Positions 1 to 8,685 of a stretch of 54,733 nucleotides of DNA are shown here, piece after piece. The notes beneath the pieces were generated by a model that was not told the DNA's origin, did not search any database, and saw only the letters and a program-made list of their open reading frames with translations. Each line of letters begins with the position of its first letter. The stretch's first letter is position 1. Source of the stretch: Planctomycetota bacterium (GTDB lineage: Bacteria > Planctomycetota > UBA1135 > GCA-002686595); assembly GCA_016220085.1 (NCBI GenBank), contig JACRIN010000057.1, positions 1 to 54,733 on the forward strand, in the 5' to 3' direction. The position numbers and the translations under genes were made by a program.

Positions 1-2
1 AG

Positions 3-1253
3 CTCTTCGTGCTCGGACTCGCGCTGCTGCAAGCGCCGACGGCGAGCGCGCCGGCGGCTGGGTCGTCGACGCCGGGTCCGATGATGCAGGCACCGACGAT
101 CGCGACACCGGGGGCGCAGGCAGCGGGCGCGAGCTCGCCGAGCCCGAGCGGCGTCGCGCCCGCCGCCGAGGAGCCCGCGCCGCCGCCGGTGGTGTTGCCC
201 GCTTTCGACGGGCTCGCCGACGGCTTGACCGAGCTTCGTTTCGCGGTCGGCGAGGGGCAGCACGACGTCGCGGTCGGGCTCGCCGACGCGCTGCTCGCGC
301 CGAACGCGTGGTCGCGCGCGCGCACCGCCGTCGAAGCAGAGCATGCGTGGCTGCGCCGCGGCTTCGACGCTGTCGAGCCCGGGGTTGCATGGCTCGGCCT
401 CGGCGGTCCGACGTCGAAGGCGCGCGCGGAGATCCACTACGCCGCGGGCGTCGCGGAAGATCGCGGCGGCAACGCCGCGGCGGCGCAGACCAGGTTCCAG
501 ACCGCGCTCGCGCTCGCGGGGCCGGGCTCGCTGCGGCTCGACGCGGGTTACAACGTGGGCGCGATCGCGCTCGGGTTGGCGGAACGGCTGCGCGAGGCGC
601 AAAAGCAGGCGCCGGCGGCGGGCGCGCAAGGCGCACCGAGCACGCAAGGCTCGGGGCTCCCCGGCGGCGAGCCGCTCGATCGACTGGAGTCGGCGTATCG
701 CGCGGCGAAGCAGGAGCTCGTGCTGCGGTTGCGCGCCGATTGGCACGACGAGGACACGCGCGCGAACCTCGAGCTCATCCAGCGCCGCCTGCGCGAGATC
801 GAGAAGCAACGCGAAGAGCAGAAGCAGCAGCAACAACAGCAACAACAGCAGAAGCAGGATTCGAAGCAGGACTCGAAGGAACAGGATCCGAACCAGAAGG
901 ATCCGGAGAAGTCCGACGCGCAGCAGGATCCCAAGGATCAGAAGGACCAGCCCTCGTCCTCCAACGAGGACCGCAAGGATCCGTCCGAGCAGAAGGATCC
1001 CAAGGAAGGCGAGCAGAAGGACGCCGAGCAGCAGGACCCGACGAAGTCGGATCAACAGAGTTCCGAGCAGCAGCCGGATCCGAAGGACGCGAAGGACGCG
1101 CAGCAGGCGCCGGCCAAGCCCGAGGAGCGTGTGATGACGCGCGAGGAGATCCTGCGGCTCTTGAGTCAGCTCGAGGAGATCGAGAAGGAAGGCCAGGCCG
1201 TGCGCGCGCGGCTGCAGCGCTCGCGCCGCGCGGGCGCGGAGAAGGATTGGTAG
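3..1253 (+). CDS. BatC-like TPR protein with Gln/Lys/Asp-rich tail (5' end outside window)
   Basis: The frame is open to the window edge and begins inside a hydrophobic stretch (LFVLGLALLQ) that looks like the end of a signal peptide or membrane segment, so the true start probably lies upstream. An Ala/Pro-rich linker follows, then a helical TPR-like part around residues 70-190, then a long charged tail (about 255-370) with a poly-Gln run and repeated K-D-P and Q-K-D units, closing with a predicted coiled coil. It ends 2 bp before batD and two genes before batE, the order of Bat (aerotolerance-type) operons, so BatC is the best assignment. In such operons these are periplasmic or membrane proteins associated with VWA proteins and a MoxR ATPase, which would lie upstream. 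The tail is encoded by CAG/CAA runs and repeated GGATCC. The operon context is strong; the exact function is unknown. Confidence 0.75.
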   Translation, partial: LFVLGLALLQAPTASAPAAGSSTPGPMMQAPTIATPGAQAAGASSPSPSGVAPAAEEPAPPPVVLPAFDGLADGLTELRFAVGEGQHDVAVGLADALLAPNAWSRARTAVEAEHAWLRRGFDAVEPGVAWLGLGGPTSKARAEIHYAAGVAEDRGGNAAAAQTRFQTALALAGPGSLRLDAGYNVGAIALGLAERLREAQKQAPAAGAQGAPSTQGSGLPGGEPLDRLESAYRAAKQELVLRLRADWHDEDTRANLELIQRRLREIEKQREEQKQQQQQQQQQKQDSKQDSKEQDPNQKDPEKSDAQQDPKDQKDQPSSSNEDRKDPSEQKDPKEGEQKDAEQQDPTKSDQQSSEQQPDPKDAKDAQQAPAKPEERVMTREEILRLLSQLEEIEKEGQAVRARLQRSRRAGAEKDW

Positions 1254-1255
1254 CG

Positions 1256-3028
1256 ATGAAGGACCGGTTCGTTCACGCGCTCCGCGCCGCGGCGGCTGTG
1301 GTCGCCTTGGTGCTCTGCGCATTCGCTCAGAGCGCCGAGCCTCGAGTCACCGCGAAGCTCTCGACCGGCGTCGCGAAGCTCGGCGAGCAGCTCACGCTGC
1401 AGGTGATCGCGGAAAACGTCTCCGACGCGACGCTCGTCCCGCCGCCTGCGATCGAGGGCTTGCGTGTCGGCGCGTTCGCGGGCCCGTTCCGGGAGAGCTC
1501 GACCACCTTCTCCGGCGGCCGCGTCGTGCAGTACCTCGCGTTGACGTGGAATGCGGCGATCCGGCCCGAGAAGACCGGCGAGTTCACGATTCCGCCGCTC
1601 TCGATCAAGATCGGCAATCGCGCCGCGCAGACCGCGGCGCTCTCGCTGACCGTCGTCGCCGACCTGCAGGGCGAGGACCTCGGATTCATCCAGGCGATCC
1701 CGTCGTCGAAGCGCGTGATCGATGGGCAACCGTTCTCCGTCGAAGTCCGTTTCGGTTGGGACGCGCGGCGCACGCGCTACAACTACGCGATCCTCTCGTT
1801 GCCGTGGTGGCGCCAGCTCGAAGGCACGGTCGAGAACGCGCTCGCGCCGAGCGGGCGACCGCCGAGCGACGTGTACGCCTTCATCGACAGCGAACGCTTC
1901 GAGGGCATCGAGGAGATCGAGCCGACGACGCTGCGCGGCATCACGTTCCGCACGTTCCGGATGGTCAAGAGCTTCACACCGACGCGCGCAGGCCGGCTCG
2001 AGCTCTCGACCAGCTCCCTCGAGTTCGGCCGCGTCGTCGCGCGCGACGACTTCTTCGCCTTTCGCCAATCGCTCGAGCGCGCGGAGCAGTTCTTCGCGCG
2101 CGGCGAGCCGCTTTCGATCGAGGTCGTGCCGCTGCCGGAGTCCGGCCGGCCGTTCGATTTCGGCGGCGCGGTCGGCACGTTCTCCGTCAAGGCCGGCGCG
2201 GAGCCGCGCGACGTCACCGTCGGCGATTCGATCAAGTTCAAGGTCGAGTGGACCGGCGCGGGCAATCTCGAGTTCTTCGAAGCGCCCGATCCCGAGCACC
2301 AGGAAGCGTTCAAGGACTTCCGCGTCTACGGCAAGACCGAGACGAAGAGCGTCGATCGTCGCGTCGTCGTGTACGACCTCGCGCCGCTCGAGTCCACGCT
2401 CCAACAGATCCCGCCGCTCGAGACACCGGTGTTCGACCCCGAAGCGATGCGCTACGTGCGCCTCGCGACGCCGCCGATCACGATCCACGTGCGGCCGCTG
2501 AAGGACGCGAAGACGCTCGAAGCCGACGGTTCCGCCGAGCGTTCGACTCGCGATCTCGTCGACATCGATGCGCGCGCGCTTGCGGCGGAGCGGCTGCCTC
2601 GCGTGCCCGGCGAGGTGCTGCTCGGCGCGTTGGTGCTCGCTCCGGCGCTCGCGCTCGGCGTGCGCGCGCGCGTGCGGCGCCGCGGCGATCCGAACGCGCC
2701 GGCGGAGAAGCGTCGGCGCAAGGCGCGGCGCGCGCTGGAGCGTGAACTCGCGGCCGCCGCGGATGCGCGGGGCCGCTTCGAGGCGTTCTGCGAGTTCCTC
2801 GGCGCGCGCACCCGCGAGTCGCGCGAGGCCTGGATCGGCCGGCGCTTCGAACGCGGTGCTCAGGGCGGCGCGCCCGGGCTCGCGACGCCGCTCGCGCCGG
2901 AACTCGAGCGCGAGCTCGAGCGCGAGTTGGCGTCGCTCGCGCACGCGGCGGGGTCCGGCGGAGCGCGGGAGACCGACCGCGGGCGGCTGCTCGCGCTCGC
3001 CGACCGTTTGATCGCGGGGGGGCTGTGA
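1256..3028 (+). CDS. batD: BatD family protein
   Basis: 590 residues starting at ATG 1256, 2 bp after the preceding stop. This start is preferred because it gives a clean N-terminal signal peptide (a hydrophobic run around residues 10-24, cleavage near QSAEP). The body is a series of beta-rich repeats (about 28-430) typical of BatD (oxygen tolerance family), with a signature-like LPWWRQLEG segment near residue 182. A single membrane helix follows around 449-468 and then a charged, probably cytoplasmic, helical tail rich in Arg/Glu. The layout (exported beta domains, C-terminal anchor, cytoplasmic tail) and length fit the family. The stop overlaps the next start (TGATG), so translation of batD and batE is probably coupled. 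BatD is part of a membrane complex whose biochemical role is still not settled. Confidence 0.85.
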   Translation: MKDRFVHALRAAAAVVALVLCAFAQSAEPRVTAKLSTGVAKLGEQLTLQVIAENVSDATLVPPPAIEGLRVGAFAGPFRESSTTFSGGRVVQYLALTWNAAIRPEKTGEFTIPPLSIKIGNRAAQTAALSLTVVADLQGEDLGFIQAIPSSKRVIDGQPFSVEVRFGWDARRTRYNYAILSLPWWRQLEGTVENALAPSGRPPSDVYAFIDSERFEGIEEIEPTTLRGITFRTFRMVKSFTPTRAGRLELSTSSLEFGRVVARDDFFAFRQSLERAEQFFARGEPLSIEVVPLPESGRPFDFGGAVGTFSVKAGAEPRDVTVGDSIKFKVEWTGAGNLEFFEAPDPEHQEAFKDFRVYGKTETKSVDRRVVVYDLAPLESTLQQIPPLETPVFDPEAMRYVRLATPPITIHVRPLKDAKTLEADGSAERSTRDLVDIDARALAAERLPRVPGEVLLGALVLAPALALGVRARVRRRGDPNAPAEKRRRKARRALERELAAAADARGRFEAFCEFLGARTRESREAWIGRRFERGAQGGAPGLATPLAPELERELERELASLAHAAGSGGARETDRGRLLALADRLIAGGL

Positions 3029-3882
3029 TGGGACGTTGGCTCGCGAGCCTGGTCTGTCTCTTCGCTTGCTTCGCGCCGAGCGCGCGCGGCGCCGACGCGA
3101 GTGTCGCGGCGAACCTCGCCGCGAGTTTCGGCGCGCACGCGAACGCGAACGCCGGCGCGCAGGCGAGCGAGAACGCGAGCGCCCCGTCGGACGCGCGCGC
3201 GAGCTTCGACGCCGGCGTCGCGGCCTACCGCGCGGGCGATTTCGGCCGAGCGCGCGCGCACTGGCTCGCCGCGCTCGACGCCGGCGGCGACCAGGTCGAC
3301 CGCAAGGCGCTCTGCTTCGCGCTCGGCAACGCCGCCGCTCGCTCGCAGGACCTCGGCGCCGCGGTCGGTTGGTACAGCGCGGCGCAACGACTCGCGCCGC
3401 GCGACGCCGACGTGCTCGCGAATCTGGAGTTCGCGCGACGCGAAGCCGGGTTCGAGCCGTTCGACAAAGGCGACCTGACCGCGACCCTCCAGCGCGTCGT
3501 CGACGCTTGGACCGTCGCGGAGGCGAGCTGGATCGCGCTCGGCGCGATCGTGCTCTTCTTCGCGGTGCTGCTCTACGAAGCGCTGCGCGGCGGCGCCGGT
3601 TGGCGCCGGCTCGCGTTCCTCTGCGGCGCCGGCGCGTTGCTCGCGATCGTGCCGTGGGTGCGCGCGCTCGAACGCGAGCGCGCCGACGCGTTGCTCGTGA
3701 TCGAGAAATCGGGCGCCGCGCTCCGGAGCGAGCCGCGCGACGGTGCGACGACGATCGAGACGCTCGCCGCGGGCAGCGGCGTGCGGCGGCTCGACGAGCT
3801 CCCCGGCTGGGTGCGCGTCGCCGGCGTCGACAACGCGTCCGGTTGGGTGCGGGCGGAGTCGGTGTTCGCGCTGTCTCGCTGA
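3028..3882 (+). CDS. BatE-like protein: TPR, two membrane helices, SH3-like domain
   Basis: 284 residues from ATG 3028, which overlaps the batD stop; a GTG one codon earlier is also possible. A signal peptide occupies residues 1-22. A low-complexity Ala/Asn stretch precedes two TPR-like repeats (about 50-145: FDAGVAAYRAGDFGRA, then GWYSAAQRLAPRDADVLANL). Two hydrophobic helices lie near 168-187 and 195-212. The C-terminal 65 residues look like a bacterial SH3 domain (LRSEPRDG ... GWVRVAGVDNASGWVRAESV). TPR plus membrane helices plus SH3 is the BatE arrangement, and the gene closes the batC-batD-batE run. Bacterial SH3 domains often bind peptidoglycan or proteins, so an envelope role is likely. 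Confidence 0.8.
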   Translation: MGRWLASLVCLFACFAPSARGADASVAANLAASFGAHANANAGAQASENASAPSDARASFDAGVAAYRAGDFGRARAHWLAALDAGGDQVDRKALCFALGNAAARSQDLGAAVGWYSAAQRLAPRDADVLANLEFARREAGFEPFDKGDLTATLQRVVDAWTVAEASWIALGAIVLFFAVLLYEALRGGAGWRRLAFLCGAGALLAIVPWVRALERERADALLVIEKSGAALRSEPRDGATTIETLAAGSGVRRLDELPGWVRVAGVDNASGWVRAESVFALSR

Positions 3883-3933
3883 CGCGCGCGGCGTTGTCGG
3901 CGGTGGAGCCTGGCTCCGCGCGCGGCGGCTCCG

Positions 3934-3939
3934 TACTCT
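3934..3939 (+). promoter_or_regulatory. putative -10 hexamer TACTCT
   Basis: TACTCT ends 8 nt before the ATG at 3948 and no Shine-Dalgarno lies between them. If it is a -10 element, the transcript would start within a few nucleotides of the start codon. It is one of a recurring set of TAnnnT hexamers next to start codons in this window. No convincing -35 is visible. Confidence 0.35.
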
Positions 3940-3947
3940 GGCACGCC

Positions 3948-5405
3948 ATGCGGCACCGCGCGTGGCTCTTCGGCCTCCTCGCCCTCGTCTCGAGCGCGGC
4001 GTGCGGTCGTGACGGCGGCGCGGTGGGCGGCCGCGGCGTCCTGTTGATCGTCGTCGACGGGCTGCGCGCCGACCACACCGGCTCCGGCGGCTACGACCGC
4101 GAGACGACGCCGATCTTGGACGCGCTCGGCCGCCAAGGCGCGCGCTTCGAGCTCGCGTTCGCCGCCGCGCCTCGGATGGTGCCTTCGCACGCCGCGCTGC
4201 TGACCGGCTGCGACTCGACGGTCGCGCGTCGCATCCTGCCGCCGGAGGTCACGCCGAACCAACTGACGACGTGGCGCGTGCCCGACGACGCGCCGTCGCT
4301 CGCGCAGGAGTTCTTGCGCCACGGTTGGGCGACCGCCGCGTTCGTCGACGATCCGGCGGTCTCGCCGACGTTCGGCTTCGCGCGCGGTTTCGCCGAGTTC
4401 ATGGCGTGCGAGATCGACGACGAGACCGAACCGCGCGACCTCGGCATCTCCGGCGTGTCGGAGCACTTCGAGCAGTGGCTCAAGAACCTCCCGCGCGCGG
4501 AGAATTGGTTCGCGTACCTGCACTTGCACGACCTCGAGCGCACGTGGTCGGAGCCGCCGTCGCAGTGGGACACGTTCTTCCCGGCGCGGCCGGAGCTCGC
4601 GGTGCTGCCGCCGATCGGCGTCGGGTCGCACACGTTCTTCGCGTTGCCTCGGTCGCGCTGGCGCGGCAGCGCTCGCACGCTCGGCGAGTACGAAGCGAGC
4701 TACGACGGCGCCGTGCGGCACCTCGATCGCGAGCTCGGTCGCCTCTTCGCGCGCATGAAGCAAGTCGGCCGCTTCGACGACGTCACGATCTGCCTCGTCG
4801 GCGCGCACGGGATGAGCTTCGGCGAGAGCGGCTTGTACCTCGACTCGGGCACGCTCTCCGATGCGGACCTGCACGTGCCGTGGGTGTTGCGACCGGGCAA
4901 GTCGGTCGCGTTCGCGCCGCGCGTGTACGAAGCGGCGGTCGGCTTGGTCGACGTCGCGCCGACCTTGCTCGCGTGCGCGGGACTCGCGCCGGTCGGCGAG
5001 ATGCACGGCGAGGCGTTGCTCGACGCGATCTCGGGCCGCGCGAGTTCGTCACGCGGGATCGCGTTCGCGAGCTCGGGCTACCAGGAGGGCTGGGCCGTGT
5101 TCGATCGCTCGCATTGCCTCGAGCGTGTGTGGCCCGGCCGCAGCGACAGCCTCGACCTCGTGCGCTCGTGGTTCGGCGACGACGCCGATCACCGCGACGA
5201 GGTGCGCGAGGTCTTTCACGACCGTTCCGCGTCGCGCGCGCGCGGCCACCTCCAGGGCGCGGCGGTCGGCCCCGAGGAGCGCGCCGAACTCGCGGTCCAG
5301 GGCGAGCAGTGGTTCCAACGCGCCGAGCGCGCGCGTCAACGCTGGCAGTCGCGCACGTGGCTCGGGCCGGCGACGGAGCCCGAGAGCGAGAAGGCGAAGC
5401 AGTGA
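3948..5405 (+). CDS. Sulfatase-fold protein lacking catalytic residues (putative lipoprotein)
   Basis: 485 residues. ATG 3948 gives a hydrophobic signal with a weak lipobox (SSAAC, Cys19), so it is probably a lipoprotein or secreted. The alkaline-phosphatase/sulfatase fold is clear: LLIVVDGLRADHTG (about 32-45), a TTPILDALGRQGARF helix, and an ALLTG turn. The position that should carry the formylglycine Cys/Ser (C-x-P-x-R), or the Thr seen in T-x-P-S-H relatives, reads M77-V-P-S-H81, so the nucleophile is a methionine. The later metal motif (S-D-H-G-E..G-E-H-G) reads G-A286-H287-G and G-E-S-G, losing the Asp and a downstream His. The residue changes are seen directly; a non-catalytic or altered function is inferred. 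It precedes two glycosyltransferases on the same strand, so a role around surface glycans is possible. Confidence 0.75.
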   Translation: MRHRAWLFGLLALVSSAACGRDGGAVGGRGVLLIVVDGLRADHTGSGGYDRETTPILDALGRQGARFELAFAAAPRMVPSHAALLTGCDSTVARRILPPEVTPNQLTTWRVPDDAPSLAQEFLRHGWATAAFVDDPAVSPTFGFARGFAEFMACEIDDETEPRDLGISGVSEHFEQWLKNLPRAENWFAYLHLHDLERTWSEPPSQWDTFFPARPELAVLPPIGVGSHTFFALPRSRWRGSARTLGEYEASYDGAVRHLDRELGRLFARMKQVGRFDDVTICLVGAHGMSFGESGLYLDSGTLSDADLHVPWVLRPGKSVAFAPRVYEAAVGLVDVAPTLLACAGLAPVGEMHGEALLDAISGRASSSRGIAFASSGYQEGWAVFDRSHCLERVWPGRSDSLDLVRSWFGDDADHRDEVREVFHDRSASRARGHLQGAAVGPEERAELAVQGEQWFQRAERARQRWQSRTWLGPATEPESEKAKQ

Positions 5406-5469
5406 GCACGCTCCGCGAGCTCGCTCTCGGCGCGCGGCGCGGCGCGAACGTCGTTCGGCCGCGGGCGCA

Positions 5470-6801
5470 ATGAAGTTGCTCTTGGTCTCGCGCGGTTTCC
5501 CTCCCCGAGGTCGGTGGGGGACCGAGTTCTACACGCACCAGCTCGCGCGCGGGCTCGCGACGCGCGGGCACGAGGTCTCGATCCTCTGCGCGGTGCGCGA
5601 CAAGACGCGCGAGCGCGGTTCGATCGAGGTTTCGTGCTCCGACGGCTTCCGCGTGTTCGTCGTGGCGAATCCGCCGGATCCGAGGAAGCCGCTCGCCGAC
5701 AGTTGGCGCACCGCGGAGGTCGAGCGCGCGTTCGACGAGTTGCTCGGACGCGAGCGATTCGAGCTCGTGCACTTCAACTACCTCCTGTGGGGCCTGTCCG
5801 CGCGCCTGCCGACGATCGCGCGCGCGCGCGGCGTGCCGAACGTCGTGACGCTGACCGATTTCGGCCTGCTGTGTCACCGCGGCCAGATGTTCGACTGGCG
5901 CTCGCGCGACTGCGGCGGCCCGCACGCGCCAGCGGTGTGCGCGCGCTGCATCCGCGAACCGTCGAGCTACGACGATCACGGCCCGCGCCTCTTCGCGAAA
6001 CGCGCGGCGGTGCGCGGCGCGGCGCTGCTCGGCGGGCTCGGGCGCGTCGTCACCGCGAAGCACGTCGCGGAGCGCATGCGCGGGATCGCGGAGGCGGCGC
6101 GTTCGGTCGATCGCTTCATCGCGCCGACACGCGCGCTCGCCGAGGTCTTCGTGCGCGGCGGTTTCGACCGCGCGAGCATCGAGCACCTCGTCTACTCGTT
6201 CGACGAGACGCCGTTCCTCGCCGCGCGGGCGGAGCCCGAGGGCGACGTCGTGCGCATCGGCTTCCTCGGCCAGTACGCGCCGAACAAGGGGCCGCACGTC
6301 CTGCTCGACGCGGTGCGGATCATGGCGCACCGACTGCCGGAATCGGTCGAGCCGTGGCGCGTCGAGCTCTATGGCGACTCGGCGGGCGAGCGTTACCGCG
6401 ACTACGGCGCGCAAGCGTTCGCGGACCACGAGGCTCGCGTGGTCGTACACGGTGCGATCGAGCACGTGGAGGTGCCGGAGCTCTTCCGCAAGCTCTCCGC
6501 GGTCGTCGTGCCGTCGCTCTGGATGGAGAACGCGCCTTTCGCGGCGCTGCAAGCGCGCGCGGCGGGCGTGCCGATCGTCGCGAGCGACGTCGGCGGGCTC
6601 GCGGAGGTCGTCGAGGCGCCGCGCTTCGGCGACGTGTTCCCGCCGGGCGACGCGCTCGCCCTCGCCGATCGTCTGCGCGAAGTCGTGCTCCGGAAACGCC
6701 GCCGGATCGCGGAGCCCGGACTGCCGCTCGGTTTCGCCGCCCACGTCGAGCGCATCGAAGCCGTGTACGCTCTGGCGCGGCGAGCCGGCGCGCGGGCGTG
6801 A
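5470..6801 (+). CDS. Glycosyltransferase family 4
   Basis: 443 residues from ATG 5470. A GT-B enzyme: the N-terminal acceptor half begins MKLLLVSRGFPPRGRWGTE with the usual glycine-rich loop and H-x-L-A-R-G-L helix. The C-terminal donor half has IGFLGQYAPNKGPHVLLDAV (about 258-277) and the sugar-nucleotide motif P-S-L-W-M-E-N-A-P-F with VPIVASDVGGLAEVV. It carries the Cys pattern of one GT4 subgroup (LLCHRGQMF, then C..C..C near residues 136-163), which may bind a metal. Donor and acceptor cannot be read from sequence. It lies 64 bp after the sulfatase-like gene and 128 bp before a second GT4 gene with the same Cys pattern, so the two are probably paralogs acting on one cell-surface polysaccharide. 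Confidence 0.9.
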   Translation: MKLLLVSRGFPPRGRWGTEFYTHQLARGLATRGHEVSILCAVRDKTRERGSIEVSCSDGFRVFVVANPPDPRKPLADSWRTAEVERAFDELLGRERFELVHFNYLLWGLSARLPTIARARGVPNVVTLTDFGLLCHRGQMFDWRSRDCGGPHAPAVCARCIREPSSYDDHGPRLFAKRAAVRGAALLGGLGRVVTAKHVAERMRGIAEAARSVDRFIAPTRALAEVFVRGGFDRASIEHLVYSFDETPFLAARAEPEGDVVRIGFLGQYAPNKGPHVLLDAVRIMAHRLPESVEPWRVELYGDSAGERYRDYGAQAFADHEARVVVHGAIEHVEVPELFRKLSAVVVPSLWMENAPFAALQARAAGVPIVASDVGGLAEVVEAPRFGDVFPPGDALALADRLREVVLRKRRRIAEPGLPLGFAAHVERIEAVYALARRAGARA

Positions 6802-6929
6802 GTCCTCCAACGCGACGCGCCCGCGCGCGCGCGACCAACCCGACGCGACGCCGCGGCGCGCGCGCGATGACCCGAGCGCGACGTTCCGGCGCGCGATCAA
6901 CCTTCAACCGACTACCCGAGACACACACG

Positions 6930-8393
6930 ATGGATGCGTTGGGCAAAGGAGTGAAAGGGGCGGGCCTGGACGTCGGTTTCGTCGTGCAGGGGTGGCATCC
7001 CGATCCCGGCGGCGTCGAGACGCACACGTTCGCCCTCGCGCGCGAGCTCGCGGCGCGCGGACACCGCGCGCATGTGCTCGCGCTCGATTCGCGAGAAGGA
7101 CTCGAGCCCTATTCGACGCGCGTCGAAGGCGCCGAAGTGGGTCACGGTATCGAGGTGCGGCGCATGGCGTACCGCTATCACGATCACCGCGGGCTCGTGG
7201 ACCTGGTCCAGAGCCGGCGGGCGGAGGACGTCGTGCTCGCGTGGCTCGCCGAGACGCCGTGCGACGTCATTCACGTGCATCACCTGACCGGGTTCGGCGC
7301 GGGCGCGCTGCGTGCGATCGCGGAGGTCGGTCAGCCGTTGGTGATGTCGTTGCACGACTACTGGATGCTCTGCCCGCGCGGGCAGATGTATCGGTGGGAC
7401 GGCGTGGTGTGCTCGACGCCGGAGCCGAAGGCGTGCGGCGAGTGCATCGCGCGCACGTGGCCGCACCTCGCCGCCGCGAACGGAGCGAAGGCGGTCGGGC
7501 CGGACGAGCAGCCGGTCGCCGACGACGCGGCGGCAGCGGGCGCGCGCACGCGTTTCGCGCTCGCGATGCTGGAGCAGCCCGCGCGGCTCTTCGTACCGTC
7601 GCGCGCGGCGCAGGAGGTCTTCGTCGCGTCGGGAGTCGCTCGCGCGAGGCTGCAGCTCTGTGAGTACGGCATCGACGCCGAGCCGTTGCGTCGCGCGGTC
7701 GCCGCGGAGCGTGCGAAGTGCGCGCGCGAGCTCGGCGAGCTGGTCGTCGGCGTGCTCGGCGCGTTGGTCGCGAGCAAGGGCGTGCTCGACCTCGCGCGTG
7801 CGTTCACGCAGACCGACGCTCCGAACCTCCGGCTCGAATTCCACGGACCCGAATGGGCGTACCACGGCGACGAGACGACGCTCGAGGCGCTGCGCGCGCT
7901 CGCGCGCGGCGACTCGCGCATCCGTCTGCGCGGCGAATTCGCGCACAGCGAGCTCGCGCGCGTGCTCGCCGGGCTCGACGCCGTCGCCGCGCCGAGCGTG
8001 TGGCACGAGACGTTCGGTCTCGCGGTCCGCGAAGCCCGCGCCGCCGGCCTGCCGGTGCTCGTCAGCGACATGGGCGCGCTCTCCGACGCCGCGCAGGGCG
8101 GCGCGGCGGGCCTGGTCGTCCGCGCGGGCGACGTCTTCGCGTGGCGCGACGCGCTCGGACGTTTCGCGAAGGACCGCGCCGCTCGCGAGCGCTGGGCCGG
8201 CGCTCCGCCGCCGACGCGCACGGTCGCCGCGATGGCCGGCGAGCTCGAGCGCGCTTATGTCGAAACGATCGTCGCGAAGACCGGCCGAATGCCGCGGCTC
8301 GTCCAGCCGATCGAGGGGTTGAGCTCCGGCCCCGCGTCGTCCGCCGGCGCGTCCGCGAAGAAGGGCTTTTGGGGTCGGCTGTTCGGCGGCTGA
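6930..8393 (+). CDS. Glycosyltransferase family 4
   Basis: 487 residues. ATG 6930 is chosen because GT-B homology (VGFVVQGWHPDPGGVETHT) starts about 15 codons after it and the upstream frame is Arg-rich non-coding-like sequence. The N-terminal half contains HDYWMLCPRGQM and a C..C..C cluster (about 150-172), matching the neighbouring GT4. The C-terminal half has GVLGALVASKGVLDLARAF and the donor-site motif P-S-V-W-H-E-T-F-G-L followed by AGLPVLVSDMGAL. The last 45 residues are a Ser/Ala-rich tail ending KKGFWGRLFGG, a short amphipathic end seen on membrane-associated proteins. No Shine-Dalgarno is visible before the ATG. It probably acts with the preceding GT in glycan assembly; the substrate is unknown. 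Confidence 0.88.
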   Translation: MDALGKGVKGAGLDVGFVVQGWHPDPGGVETHTFALARELAARGHRAHVLALDSREGLEPYSTRVEGAEVGHGIEVRRMAYRYHDHRGLVDLVQSRRAEDVVLAWLAETPCDVIHVHHLTGFGAGALRAIAEVGQPLVMSLHDYWMLCPRGQMYRWDGVVCSTPEPKACGECIARTWPHLAAANGAKAVGPDEQPVADDAAAAGARTRFALAMLEQPARLFVPSRAAQEVFVASGVARARLQLCEYGIDAEPLRRAVAAERAKCARELGELVVGVLGALVASKGVLDLARAFTQTDAPNLRLEFHGPEWAYHGDETTLEALRALARGDSRIRLRGEFAHSELARVLAGLDAVAAPSVWHETFGLAVREARAAGLPVLVSDMGALSDAAQGGAAGLVVRAGDVFAWRDALGRFAKDRAARERWAGAPPPTRTVAAMAGELERAYVETIVAKTGRMPRLVQPIEGLSSGPASSAGASAKKGFWGRLFGG

Positions 8394-8577
8394 CGCGCCG
8401 CGCGACCCATGGCGGGAAGGACCGCGCTCGGTCGCGGGCCCGAGGTCGGCCCGGGTCGCGCGGTGATCGCCGACTCCGTCGCGAGGCGGCCCGCGTCGAA
8501 CCGAGCGCGTCCCCGATGCGGGACGTGCGGCGCGCGCATAGGTCCGATGGGCGCGCTCGAGCGGGCCGCGCGCTTTC

Positions 8578-8583
8578 TATAGT
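8578..8583 (+). promoter_or_regulatory. putative -10 hexamer TATAGT
   Basis: TATAGT (five of six to TATAAT) stands in an otherwise G+C-rich 291-bp intergenic stretch (8394-8684), 30 nt before the leader ORF at 8614 and about 100 nt before the kinase ATG. No clear -35 box is visible. I saw no gene other than the leader ORF in this stretch. Confidence 0.45.
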
Positions 8584-8613
8584 CGGCAGCTGACGAGAGC
8601 AAGCGAGTCCGCC

Positions 8614-8685
8614 ATGTTGCCCAGCGATCCCGTTTCGCGCGACGCCGCGTCCGCACCCCGACGCGCCACTCCCGGAGGCTCGTGA
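8614..8685 (+). CDS. Possible 23-codon leader ORF coupled to the kinase
   Basis: A short ORF (MLPSDPVSRD...) starts at ATG 8614, after the TATAGT box, and its stop TGA overlaps the kinase start (TGATG at 8683-8687). Overlap of this kind permits translational coupling. The peptide is not recognisable. The kinase also has its own Shine-Dalgarno inside the ORF, so this may be a chance frame. Confidence 0.3.
   Translation: MLPSDPVSRDAASAPRRATPGGS

Noticed and set aside
870..1010. Cluster of GGATCC sites in the BatC-like gene as a regulatory or mobile element
   Set aside because: They code the repeated Lys-Asp-Pro residues of the low-complexity tail.
5850..5960. Cys cluster in the two GT4 enzymes as a new metal-binding domain
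   Set aside because: The C-P-R/H-R-G-Q-M plus C..C..C pattern is shared by a known GT4 subgroup.
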